Origin: Bacillota bacterium
Lineage (GTDB): Bacteria > Bacillota > UBA4882 > UBA8346
Direction of reading: 5' to 3'
Length of the DNA: 61,512 bases
NCBI GenBank assembly: GCA_023426245.1
Contig: JAFABB010000015.1
Location: forward strand, 1-61,512
This document shows, one piece after another, positions 15,261-23,370 of this stretch (positions within the stretch are counted from its first letter, which is position 1; the number at the start of each line of letters is the position of its first letter). The notes under the pieces were generated by a model. It ran no database searches and was not told where the DNA came from. It saw only the letters and a program-made list of their open reading frames with translations. The position numbers were made by a program, and so were the translations under genes.

Positions 15261-16985
15261 TTACTCTTGAATCATTTTACTCCGCAAATAATCCGCCAAT
15301 TCATCCTGTTCATATTCCGTTGCATAATCCAGGGCACTTTCTCCTTCGTTATCCTGCGCGTTAAGGTCAGCACCATTTTCTATCAAGTAGCGGGCAATCT
15401 CCAAATGGCCGAAACGGACCGCCTGCATTAAGGGAGTCGTTCCAAAATGATCGGGAGTTTGAATCGATGCCCCTTTATCTACCAGGAATCGGACGATCTC
15501 CAATTGCCGGTTAAATATGGCAAATACAACAGGAGTGGTCCCCTCGCTATCGGACCCCTCGATAGCGGCGCCTTTTTCAACCAAATATTTCACAATCTCC
15601 GGATAGCCGTTATTCGCAGCAAAAATTAACGGAGTCATCCCGTTCACGTCGGCTGCGCCAACGTGGGCTCCCTTTTCCACCAGATATTGTACAGTCTCCA
15701 GGTGGCCGTTTTTTGCCGCCAGTATTAACGGAGTCATTCCCTGATCGTTTGGGGTCTCCCGGTCCACTCCGGCCTCAAGCAGTTGCCGGACCCGTTCAGT
15801 CAAACCGACCTTACTTGCCCGGATGATATCCAGTTGTCCGATATCCGCCCCTTTTTCCAGCAGATATTGAACAGTATCCGTTTGACACTCATCGGCCGCC
15901 AACATTAATGCGGTTTGGCCATTTGCTGCGGTTGACTCCAGAGCCGCGCCGTTTTCCACCAAACAACGCACAATGTCCAAGTTATCATCCGCTGCGGCGC
16001 ACATCAAAGCCGTCCGCCACTGATCATCCCGGGCATCGACATTGGCCCCTTGAACAATGAGGTATTGCAATATCTCTATCTGCCAACGATCCGCGGCCAG
16101 CCGCAGGGCAGTTTCTTTGCCGGCGGTATAGCTTTCCAAATCCGCCCCTTTTTCCACCAAGTACTGGACCATTGCCAGATTGCCGTTGATTACGGCGATC
16201 ATCAGGGGAGTCATGCCGTCTTCATCGGTCTCCCGCAGGGTGGAACCATTATCCAATAAAAATTTTACTGTTTCCAAACGGCCATTACTCACGGCCAGCA
16301 GTAGTGGAGTCATACCTTCATCGTTTTTAGCCTGGAGGTTGATCTTTCCGGCGACCAACTGTTGCAGCCGCCCCAGCAATCCACTGGCGCTTGCTGTAAA
16401 AATATCCAATTTGCCGGTATTGGCACCCTTGACAATCAACAACTCAACAATTTCGGTTTGCTCTTTCTCTATAGCCAGCATTAATGCGGTGTTTCCTCTG
16501 TTATCTTCCTCTTCAAGATCGACGCCTTGCTCAATTAAATATTCGACGATTGCTCTATTGCCTTTTTTGGTTGCCAGCATTAATGCATTCCAACCGTCAA
16601 TATCTTTGGCGGTAATATCGGCTCCCTTTTGAATCAGATACTCCAGAACATCCCGGCAATTATTATAAGCGGCCAGCATCGCTGTAGTGAGCCCGTATTT
16701 ATTTTTACGTTCAATATTCGCATTTTTTTCAAACAGATACTTCACAACCTCAAGCTGGTCAAAGCAGGCTGCGATCATGATGGGGGTCATTTTCAGCCCA
16801 TCGGTGGCTTCAAGTCTAGCGCCATTCTCCAACAAATATTTTACGAGGGCCAAATGGCCGTTACTTGCAGCGATCATCAGAGGAGTCATGCCGTCTTCAT
16901 CGGTTGTTTCAATGTCCGTTCCGGCTTCAATCCCTTTTTTGACATTATCCAGGTCGCCTTGGGTGAGATATTCAGTGAAATTCAT
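15261..16985 (-). CDS. Large ankyrin-repeat protein
   Basis: 574 residues from ATG 16985, with AAAGGAG 12 bases upstream; a longer frame to 17084 adds a Trp/Pro/Arg-rich stretch without a ribosome binding site. The whole protein is about 17 ankyrin repeats with the D-x-x-G-x-TPLM-x-AA pattern. Two degenerate repeats beginning KLDIFTAS and QLDIIRAS, about 200 residues apart, suggest that a block of six repeats was duplicated. No signal peptide, so it is probably a cytosolic protein-binding scaffold. Its upstream DNA is a near copy of that before the AIM24 gene, which suggests shared regulation. Confidence 0.9.
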   Translation of the reverse strand: MNFTEYLTQGDLDNVKKGIEAGTDIETTDEDGMTPLMIAASNGHLALVKYLLENGARLEATDGLKMTPIMIAACFDQLEVVKYLFEKNANIERKNKYGLTTAMLAAYNNCRDVLEYLIQKGADITAKDIDGWNALMLATKKGNRAIVEYLIEQGVDLEEEDNRGNTALMLAIEKEQTEIVELLIVKGANTGKLDIFTASASGLLGRLQQLVAGKINLQAKNDEGMTPLLLAVSNGRLETVKFLLDNGSTLRETDEDGMTPLMIAVINGNLAMVQYLVEKGADLESYTAGKETALRLAADRWQIEILQYLIVQGANVDARDDQWRTALMCAAADDNLDIVRCLVENGAALESTAANGQTALMLAADECQTDTVQYLLEKGADIGQLDIIRASKVGLTERVRQLLEAGVDRETPNDQGMTPLILAAKNGHLETVQYLVEKGAHVGAADVNGMTPLIFAANNGYPEIVKYLVEKGAAIEGSDSEGTTPVVFAIFNRQLEIVRFLVDKGASIQTPDHFGTTPLMQAVRFGHLEIARYLIENGADLNAQDNEGESALDYATEYEQDELADYLRSKMIQE

Positions 16986-17085
16986 ATTGCCATCGCTCTC
17001 CTTTGCATTTTTATTAAAATGCGGCTGCCAACCTTCCGGAAAGCGCCTTCTCCAGATAATCGTCAAAATCGGTGGCCAAACCATA

Positions 17086-17205
17086 TTTTTTCCCCTGAAT
17101 TACTATCTTTTCTTTATTTCGTCAAAAATTAGCTTTTTCATCCTCAATGAAAGGGTGAACTTTTTCACCCTTAAGAATGCTTTTTGTTGAAAACTGGTTT
17201 TTTTA
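17086..17205. repeat. Shared upstream repeat, copy 1
   Basis: About 110 bases upstream of the ankyrin gene are nearly identical, and in the same orientation, to 20127-20238 upstream of the AIM24 gene. The shared block includes the palindrome at 17151-17172 and, on the minus strand, a TTGACG that could be a -35 element. I see no matching -10 of good quality. The rest of the 16986-17461 interval holds the hairpin at 17301-17338. Confidence 0.75.
17151..17172. promoter_or_regulatory. Palindrome GGGTGAA-N4-TTCACCC, site 1
   Basis: Perfect 9-base arms (AAGGGTGAA and TTCACCCTT) with a 4-base spacer, about 165 bases upstream of the ankyrin start and upstream of a candidate -35 TTGACG. The same core occurs at 18674-18709 and 20190-20209. 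It is proposed as a binding site for a dimeric regulator. Confidence 0.5.
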
Positions 17206-17300
17206 AAACGAGTAGGAGGTAGATGATGATTCATCTGGCACTATCTACCCACACTCGGAACTTCCACCCATTCGATAGCGCCCATGCCGGGCGCACCCAT

Positions 17301-17338
17301 AACAAAGCTCTTCCGGTTAAAGCCGGAAGAGCTTTGTT
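17301..17338 (-). terminator. Strong hairpin downstream of WD40 gene
   Basis: A perfect 16-base inverted repeat (17301-17316 and 17323-17338) with a 6-base loop, ending in TTTGTT on the minus strand. It lies about 120 bases past the stop of the WD40-like gene. The T-tract is short, so it may terminate weakly or serve both directions. Confidence 0.55.
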
Positions 17339-17461
17339 TCAAAACATTAATCCCTTTGGGTTCATTTTTTATCCCATCCCGACTTACCTCGGAATTGTGG
17401 GGGTCAGGGTTATATTATTGCCAATGCAATATGCAGTAGCCATGGAATCATTCTCCCCCTG

Positions 17462-18574
17462 TTAGAGTGCAAAGATTTTGACTTCCCCTTTACCAACTTC
17501 CCCACCATCCGTAGCGACAGCCATAAGCTTGTTATCAGGGCTGAAGGCAATGCCTGTAACCGCACTGGGAAGCGAATATTGTCCTTCGGTCTGAAAGGTT
17601 TTCAGCAAAGTACCATCTTTCGAATATAAGGCCAGGCCGCTTTCTTCGAAAGCCACCGCAAATAAATTACCGTCCCGGCTGGATCGAATCAAGGTGTAAC
17701 TGGAATCGGCCGCTTTTTTGAGAGTTTTAATTAGTTTTCCGTCACTGGACCAAAACGTCAAGTCCGCTTTAACCACTACAATGGTACCATCGCTTAAGAT
17801 AGCGACATCTTTACCGTTATAACTGGAAGTCAGCGGGTCACCGGTATCAATGGCCGTCACCAAAGTTCCTTTTGCCAGATCCCATACTTTTACTTGTTCA
17901 TCCCTGGATATGGTAACGAATTTACTGCCATCCACGCTAAAGCTGCAACCATAGACCGATGTATCGTCATACCCTTTGAAAAGTTTTACCTTCCCGGTAG
18001 CCAGATCCCTCGATTTAACTCCACCGAAATTATCTGTTTTCGTTACATTCACCAAACTCTTTCCATCCCGGGAGAATAATAAGCGGTAACTTTTAGAGGT
18101 TTCAATTTCAGAGTTAACCGAAGCCTCATCGGCATTTTTAGCGATTGCACCAAGCTTTTTGATATTCGTTCCGTTTTCATCCCAAAGATAGATTTGAGCG
18201 GGATTGGTATATGCAAATGTGGCAATGGTATTATTGGCGTAATCCATAACATTGATATCCGGCCCGTCTTTAACTCCAAATCGTTTGATGACGGTCCCGT
18301 CGGTTTTGCAAACATTAATAACATTTTTGTAGGCAAAGACAATTTTTGATCCATCGGAACTAAAGCAAACATCTACAACCGGGCCATCAGCTGCTATTGT
18401 AACATTGGCCGAACTTTGTTCTGATTGCTTCTGGGAAGGTTCTTGGGCGGGTTGGTCTTTTTTTTCTTTCATGGGGTTGTTCCCTATCGGAAGACGAAGC
18501 CCCCCTGCAAACACTGTAACAGATAAACATAACAACGAAATCATACCCATGAATAGAAATAATTTTTTGTTCAT
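17462..18574 (-). CDS. Secreted WD40-like beta-propeller protein
   Basis: 370 residues. A Sec signal peptide at 1-23 (MNKKLFLFMG then a hydrophobic run, ending VFAGG) is followed by a Lys/Gln/Ser-rich linker and then about six repeats of the type FSSDGSKIVFA, FSRDGKSLVNV, FSVDGSKFVTI and FSPDNKLMAVA, each ending in a KVWDL or KIFAL strand. This is a WD40-like propeller exported from the cytoplasm. AAGGAG precedes ATG 18574. It has its own upstream hairpin with the shared GGGTGAA palindrome. The propeller may bind peptides or ligands outside the cell; no catalytic motif is seen. Confidence 0.85.
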   Translation of the reverse strand: MNKKLFLFMGMISLLCLSVTVFAGGLRLPIGNNPMKEKKDQPAQEPSQKQSEQSSANVTIAADGPVVDVCFSSDGSKIVFAYKNVINVCKTDGTVIKRFGVKDGPDINVMDYANNTIATFAYTNPAQIYLWDENGTNIKKLGAIAKNADEASVNSEIETSKSYRLLFSRDGKSLVNVTKTDNFGGVKSRDLATGKVKLFKGYDDTSVYGCSFSVDGSKFVTISRDEQVKVWDLAKGTLVTAIDTGDPLTSSYNGKDVAILSDGTIVVVKADLTFWSSDGKLIKTLKKAADSSYTLIRSSRDGNLFAVAFEESGLALYSKDGTLLKTFQTEGQYSLPSAVTGIAFSPDNKLMAVATDGGEVGKGEVKIFAL

Positions 18575-18673
18575 TTTCTTGCTCCTTAATTTAAGAAATT
18601 TTTGTATAATTACTCCTTCTATACTATAATACCGGCTTTCATCCGTTTAAAGATGAACATTATCATCCCAAGA

Positions 18674-18709
18674 CAACAGCAGGGGTGAAGATTTTCACCC
18701 CTGCTGTTG
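18674..18709. promoter_or_regulatory. Palindrome GGGTGAA-N4-TTCACCC, site 2
   Basis: Perfect 16-base arms (18674-18689 and 18694-18709), with the core GGGTGAA-GATT-TTCACCC. It lies 100-135 bases upstream of the WD40 start and 57 bases past the stop of the LURP-like gene, so it could act as an operator or as a terminator. T-tracts are poor on both sides, which makes pure terminator function less likely. Confidence 0.5.
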
Positions 18710-18765
18710 CTCACAAACGCCCTCTATCCATTTTAGTTCTGGGTTAAAAAAGCTACCGCAAAAGC

Positions 18766-19356
18766 TTATTTCCCCTCTTTAAAAACGGTATCAATCGCCA
18801 ATCCTGCCGCCAATAACAGAGCTACCCGGTTTGGATCAAGTTCTGCGGCTTCCTCCAGGGAAACCACATAATTATCCGCACTGGTAAATATCTCTTTGAC
18901 CGCTCCGGCCCATTTCTTGGTGATAGTCCCTATAACCCGGTTGTCTGTGCCGACAAATTGGAAGTTCCAACCTTTCCAATCGCCCTTGATCTCCGCCACC
19001 TTGTTCTCTGCCGGATCAAAGACCCAAAATCCTCCCCCGATTGTAAACACTTTACTCTTGAAAAAACCCAGGCACTCACCGGTTTGATTAAATACCGATA
19101 CCTTCGATCGAAGCAAGGAAAACGGTTTACTGATCGAAATTGCAACCCCTTGCCCTTCGTTATCATAAATATTAATTTTATTGGGCAGCATTTGTTTCTT
19201 GATCAGCAACCTTAAAAATTTAATCATACCGCCGGGTTCTTCTTTAGCCGCAGCAATCTGTTTACCGGTTTCAGGATCAAAAATATCGTAGGTACCCGCT
19301 AATTTCATGAATTCAACTTGCTCTTTGATTAAAAATACTTTTCTGTCAAGCAACAT
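18766..19356 (-). CDS. LURP-one/scramblase-like (tubby-fold) protein
   Basis: 196 residues from ATG 19356, with GGAGGAG 7 bases upstream; TTG 19371 is inside that site. The pattern FLIKEQVEFMKLAGTYDIFDPETGKQI, then INIYDNEGQ, VSVFNQTGECLGFFKSK, FWVFDPAENKVAEIKGDW and VIGTITKKW is that of the LURP-one-related/scramblase superfamily, a closed beta-barrel around a hydrophobic helix. The C-terminal LLLAAGLAIDTVF is that central helix. It is expected at or near the membrane, possibly as a lipid-binding sensor. It lies 59 bases after the AIM24 gene, so the two form an operon. Confidence 0.8.
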   Translation of the reverse strand: MLLDRKVFLIKEQVEFMKLAGTYDIFDPETGKQIAAAKEEPGGMIKFLRLLIKKQMLPNKINIYDNEGQGVAISISKPFSLLRSKVSVFNQTGECLGFFKSKVFTIGGGFWVFDPAENKVAEIKGDWKGWNFQFVGTDNRVIGTITKKWAGAVKEIFTSADNYVVSLEEAAELDPNRVALLLAAGLAIDTVFKEGK

Positions 19357-19415
19357 TTTTTTCTCCTCCAAAATATATGTTTGCTAAAACAACTTCACTC
19401 TTAATGATTATCTCT

Positions 19416-20093
19416 TTAGCCGTTTTGCTTCGGCAGGAAAGGCGCAATCATCCGAGCCAAAGCGGGCAGGTTCCGGGTTTGAATCCAAATGGAACCGGGT
19501 CCCTTATACTCACAAACGATTCCTTCTCCAGAAGCAACCGTGTTAAACAAACCTTTAGCCGCTTTTTTAATCTGGTATTGTACCGAGGCCTCAAAAGCAA
19601 CGATATGCCCGGTATCCACAATAAAGCTTTCACCCCCGGCCAATTTTTTCTCGATAATCGCTCCATAGGAATTGAGAAAAACTGTTCCGTTTCCGGAGAT
19701 TTTCTGTAAAAACAATCCCTCGCCGCTAATCATCCCCTTCAGAGATCCTTGCGTAGAAAGTTCCAACTCCGGACTCCCTCCTAAGTAAGTTCCACTTTGT
19801 GCAAAAAGTGTCTCTCCGGCCAAGTTGAAGCGAACAATATCCCCGGGGATGGAAGGCGCCAATATCAATTCCCCATCGCCGCCGGTTGCTTTATATAAGG
19901 TAGCAAATAGCGACTCACCGCCTACTGCGGCTTTAAGAGTTCCCAATAATCCTTTTCCGGCAGATTTGGCCTCCAGTTCGATGGTGGGGGACATGGCAAT
20001 CATCGCTCCGGACTCGGCGCGAAACGTTTCCCCGGGAGCCATTTTAACCTGTAATGTTGTAAAAACCGGCCCGTTTTCAATTTGATAATCCAT
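19416..20093 (-). CDS. AIM24-family protein (TIGR00266-like)
   Basis: 225 residues from ATG 20093, chosen because AGGAG lies about 9 bases upstream; an in-frame start at 20126 has none. Motifs: FRAESGAMIAMSP near the start, AGKGLLGTLKAAVGGESLF, APSIPGDIVRFNL, LEGLFLQKISGNGTVFL-type strands and GLFNTVASGEGIVCEYKGPG. This is the AIM24/TIGR00266 fold, a double-stranded beta-helix of unknown biochemical function, common as single genes in bacteria. It is the first gene of an operon with the LURP-like gene. Its upstream DNA matches that of the ankyrin gene. Confidence 0.88.
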   Translation of the reverse strand: MDYQIENGPVFTTLQVKMAPGETFRAESGAMIAMSPTIELEAKSAGKGLLGTLKAAVGGESLFATLYKATGGDGELILAPSIPGDIVRFNLAGETLFAQSGTYLGGSPELELSTQGSLKGMISGEGLFLQKISGNGTVFLNSYGAIIEKKLAGGESFIVDTGHIVAFEASVQYQIKKAAKGLFNTVASGEGIVCEYKGPGSIWIQTRNLPALARMIAPFLPKQNG

Positions 20094-20126
20094 TCCTATC
20101 AACTCCTTTCTTTTGTAAATAAGCAA

Positions 20127-20238
20127 TTTTCCCTGATTTACTATCTTTTCTTTATTTCGTCAAAAATTAGTTTTTTCATCCTAAATGATAGGGTGAACTT
20201 TTTCACCCTTAAGAGTGTTTTTTTCTTTAAAAACCGGT
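20127..20238. repeat. Shared upstream repeat, copy 2
   Basis: Near-identical to 17086-17205 over about 110 bases, again directly upstream of a minus-strand gene. It contains the palindrome at 20190-20209. Together with MITE copy A at 20255-20368 it fills most of the 338-base gap between AIM24 and the response regulator. Confidence 0.75.
20190..20209. promoter_or_regulatory. Palindrome GGGTGAA-N4-TTCACCC, site 3
   Basis: Arms AGGGTGAA and TTCACCCT with a CTTT spacer, about 100 bases upstream of the AIM24 start. It shares its core with 17151-17172 and 18674-18709. The two-component genes at 20432-22509 lie directly upstream and could encode the cognate regulator; this is inference. Confidence 0.5.
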
Positions 20239-20254
20239 CTATCAATATAAAAAA

Positions 20255-20368
20255 GAGGCTGTTGCAAAAGGTAAAATCAATGAGAAATACAATATATCAT
20301 CAACAATGGGTAGGGTTTTACATATATTGTATTTCTCTATCGATAAATCTTATTTTACAACAGACCCT
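20255..20368. mobile_element. MITE-like element, copy A
   Basis: 114 bases with inverted ends (GAGGCTGTTGCAAAA at the left, a diverged GTTGTAAAAT equivalent at the right) and an internal perfect 16-base inverted repeat GAGAAATACAATATAT. It has no coding capacity. The reverse complement matches 29141-29245 closely, apart from a deletion in that copy. The GGCTGTTGCAAAA ends resemble those of several IS families, so it is probably a non-autonomous derivative. Confidence 0.75.
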
Positions 20369-20431
20369 TAATTTTTGTCTTTGAAACTTGTTGAATATTT
20401 TTAATAAAACCGGTAATTCCTTTATATGCTT

Positions 20432-21058
20432 TTACTTCTCCGCTATTCCCTTTAAGCTAACTTTTTCAACCGCTTCTTTGGTATTTTTGACTTTTAATTT
20501 TTTCAGAATGCTTTTAATCTGGGTTTTAATGGTATTTTGAGTTTTATAGAGCTTCAGTCCAATCTCAGCTTGGGTATAGCCTTGTTCAATAAGCTTAAAT
20601 ATCTCCTTTTCAGGGCCGGACAATTCCTGAAGCTGCTCTTCTTTTTTTAGCCGGGAGAATTCGCTGATTAACAATTTAAACGGCATCTCGTTTTTATAAA
20701 GCAACCGGATAGTATTGGGAATTTCCAGGTAATTCTCTTTCAGTATGTAATGCAAGGCGCCGGCCGTAAAAGAATCCACAATGGTTGAGGCGTCATCGAT
20801 ACCGGTCAGCATGATTATTTTGGCGTTACGGAATTTTACTATTTCAATTGCAGCGACGATACCGTCACTTTCATTTCCGTTTAAATTAATATCCATCAAA
20901 ATGAGATCAATTTCCAATGATTTTGCCAGACCGATAGCTTCATCTTTATTGGATGCTATCCCAACAACCATCATATCGGGTTGTTTATTGATAAAATTGG
21001 TGATAGCCTTTTGAAAGATTAAATCATCCTCTACTATGGCTACTCTGATATTTTCCAT
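20432..21058 (-). CDS. NarL/LuxR-type response regulator
   Basis: 208 residues. The receiver domain at 1-120 has the acidic EDD at 10-12, the phospho-acceptor Asp at 56 (LILMDINLNG), the MLTG switch region and the conserved Lys near 107. A LuxR-type helix-turn-helix follows at about 140-205 (LSGPEKEIFKLIEQGYTQAEI, NTIKTQIKSILKKL). ATG 21058 is preceded by GAGGAG and lies 5 bases after the kinase stop, so the pair is an operon. The target is unknown; the shared palindromes 0.2-3.9 kb downstream are candidates. Confidence 0.9.
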   Translation of the reverse strand: MENIRVAIVEDDLIFQKAITNFINKQPDMMVVGIASNKDEAIGLAKSLEIDLILMDINLNGNESDGIVAAIEIVKFRNAKIIMLTGIDDASTIVDSFTAGALHYILKENYLEIPNTIRLLYKNEMPFKLLISEFSRLKKEEQLQELSGPEKEIFKLIEQGYTQAEIGLKLYKTQNTIKTQIKSILKKLKVKNTKEAVEKVSLKGIAEK

Positions 21059-21063
21059 GACGC

Positions 21064-22509
21064 CTACTCCTCACAAGCCAAAAAACAATCCGGGACGAGT
21101 TCTTTGCCAGGGGTTACCACCTTATTCTTGGGAAAAAACAGATGAACTGTAGTACCGATATGCTTCTCGCTTTTGACTTCAAGCGAAGCCCCATGCTCTT
21201 TCAGGATATTATAGCAATACGATAAACCCAATCCAAAATTGTTTCGTGTCTCTTTGGTCGTGAAGAAAGGTTCTATTACATGCGGAAGATCCTCTTTATT
21301 TATGCCGATGCCGTTATCCTTCACCACAACAGTCAAACCTCCCGTTGTCAAAACGGCTTCAATGATTAATTTACCTCCGCCATCCATCGCTTCAACGGCG
21401 TTCTGAAATAAATTCACAAACACTTCCTGTAAATATACGTTATCGCTTAGGATTGTGATGTTATCGTTGACATTTTTCTCGATAACAATATTTTTGGATT
21501 TGAATGGAACCGCAACATATTTCAGTCCAACCCCAATGATTTCCGACAGATTGTTTTGGGTTAATTTAAATTTACCCGGGTCAACGGAGTTTTTTTGCAA
21601 TTTTTTCATCATATTGGATAAATGTTCCAGAGATGCCGATACCATTTGAAAGTTCTCATCAATCTCACGGGCACAGGCGCCATCATACTTATCCCGGCTA
21701 GCCAACGAAAGTTTCATATTGGTCATACAGATCGAGATATTGGTAATCTCATTCTTTAAGGAATGGTTCAATATTTTTATGCCACTATCCATAATATTCA
21801 TGATATTGCTTAGATTTTGCTTTTCAATCCGTAACTTAATACCCAGTACTCCATTCTTGATCAGAAAATATGAAAATAAAACAAACATATACAGGATAAC
21901 GTAAATATTGTAATCCCAATATCTCCAGGATTTATCGGCCGGAAGGCCCGCCAGCAGGTAAGAAGTTATTGAAGTCAAAGCAATGCCCGGGACGGCTATC
22001 AAACAAAAAATAAGCCGTTGTCTTTTGAGGCTGGGAATATCCTCTTTTACATATGCATAAATCTGCAGCGCACAGCTGATGAAGGAATAGGGGACCGCCC
22101 AAATCGAAAAAAACCTATAATAAATAACGCATTGATAAGTTTTTTTTATACCATAGTCGTGGAGAGGGTAATTCAGAAAAGTAATGAACATGGGAACGAG
22201 CAGCAGCAGCTTGACGATTTTTTTATATTTCGGAGCCAAGACGCCGGAGTAGCTAAGTCCAAACATTAAAGCAAAGTAAGGTGTGAAATAATGGGCTATC
22301 GCCGACATAATCACTTCAATGATCTCTTGGGTTTCACCGGATAGCCCAAGGTAATTTTGAATTAAGGTTGTATTCCCGGACCAAAATAGGCAAAATCCCC
22401 CTAAGCCCGCCAGAAATGCCAACCCCATTACCCAACGGGTCGATTCGGTTTTATAATCAGCAATCCTAAATATAATTGCCATCGTCCACATGGTTAAGGC
22501 AATAATCAT
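21064..22509 (-). CDS. Membrane histidine kinase, multi-TM sensor
   Basis: 481 residues. The first 220 hold about six or seven transmembrane helices and form the sensor. A short coiled linker leads to the phospho-acceptor region with H249 in LNHSLKNEITNI, an H-box that departs from the usual HE pattern. The ATPase domain has the N box QNAVEAMD (N370), DNGIGI at 398-403 and a G box with FFTTKETRNNFGLGLSYC. ATG 22509 has only a weak ribosome binding site. The ligand cannot be told from sequence. It is paired with the NarL-type regulator immediately downstream. Confidence 0.88.
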   Translation of the reverse strand: MIIALTMWTMAIIFRIADYKTESTRWVMGLAFLAGLGGFCLFWSGNTTLIQNYLGLSGETQEIIEVIMSAIAHYFTPYFALMFGLSYSGVLAPKYKKIVKLLLLVPMFITFLNYPLHDYGIKKTYQCVIYYRFFSIWAVPYSFISCALQIYAYVKEDIPSLKRQRLIFCLIAVPGIALTSITSYLLAGLPADKSWRYWDYNIYVILYMFVLFSYFLIKNGVLGIKLRIEKQNLSNIMNIMDSGIKILNHSLKNEITNISICMTNMKLSLASRDKYDGACAREIDENFQMVSASLEHLSNMMKKLQKNSVDPGKFKLTQNNLSEIIGVGLKYVAVPFKSKNIVIEKNVNDNITILSDNVYLQEVFVNLFQNAVEAMDGGGKLIIEAVLTTGGLTVVVKDNGIGINKEDLPHVIEPFFTTKETRNNFGLGLSYCYNILKEHGASLEVKSEKHIGTTVHLFFPKNKVVTPGKELVPDCFLACEE

Positions 22510-22667
22510 TGAATAAAACGTCTCTTTCGTACTTATACTTTTTGATTATTTTCCAAAATTAATGATTCATTGGTTATTATAACAATATTATGGTATTTAT
22601 GCAACAAAATAAGCCTTATACAGGCACGAACGTGCAAATGTCCATCCGCCTCCGGATAAAACCATTT

Positions 22668-23234
22668 TCAATTTCCCTTGCCACGGAGCAAGCCGGCTGA
22701 AGCAACAAACTTCAAAGCATCCTCGGCAGAAACCTCTACCGGCTCCACCCAACATTGGGGAACCAAAACCAAATTTCCGGCCCATTGCATCGATTGCATC
22801 AGATAAACCGCCACATATCCTTCGGGAATAAACAGGCTCACTTCATCATTGGTCAGGAAACCTAAAAATTTCAGGCCACCGGGCATGTTGACCCTCACCA
22901 GGCGGGAAAAACTATTTTTGTTTCCCGCAAAAGAATTTACCGTATCCTTGATGATCCCATAGATACTGCCGAGCAAAGGAACTCTCAACAACACCCGGTC
23001 GAACTGACGGAATAATTTATTGGTTAACCAGTAGGAAGCCAGCAATCCGGCGAGAAATATGATGATGATGGTAGCCAGGAAACCGATGCCGGGGAAGTAA
23101 ACTCCAACCCGCCGCAATAACCCTTCAAATATTCCATCGGTCAATTGATAGAGCAAGTACAAGATATACAGTGTCAAAGCAATGGGAGCCAAGGTGAAAA
23201 TTCCTTGTACAAAAATCCCGAGCAATTTTTTCAA
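22668..23234 (-). CDS. DUF502 family membrane protein
   Basis: 188 residues with two strong transmembrane segments (about 8-30 and 50-70) and a cytoplasmic C-terminal half with VPLLGSIYGIIKDTVNSF, then FLTNDEVSLFIPEGY. This is the DUF502 pattern (two-TM protein of unknown function, widespread in bacteria). An ATG at 23234 follows AAAAGGAG. It stands alone, with 133 bases to the HK gene's region and 136 to AlkD. Confidence 0.85.
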   Translation of the reverse strand: MKKLLGIFVQGIFTLAPIALTLYILYLLYQLTDGIFEGLLRRVGVYFPGIGFLATIIIIFLAGLLASYWLTNKLFRQFDRVLLRVPLLGSIYGIIKDTVNSFAGNKNSFSRLVRVNMPGGLKFLGFLTNDEVSLFIPEGYVAVYLMQSMQWAGNLVLVPQCWVEPVEVSAEDALKFVASAGLLRGKGN

Positions 23235-23370
23235 GGTTACACTCCTTTTTACTAAATGCGATATACCACTATATCACCGTGATTCCAGAGATCCCTTTAC
23301 TTTTTTATCCATGGGATTTAGCCCGAGGTTACCCTGAAACCATATTTTGATGCTTCCTATTATGCCCCAT

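Noticed and set aside
15164..17190. Long plus-strand frames opposite the ankyrin gene
   Set aside because: They mirror the repeated codons of the ankyrin repeats; no ribosome binding site or family.
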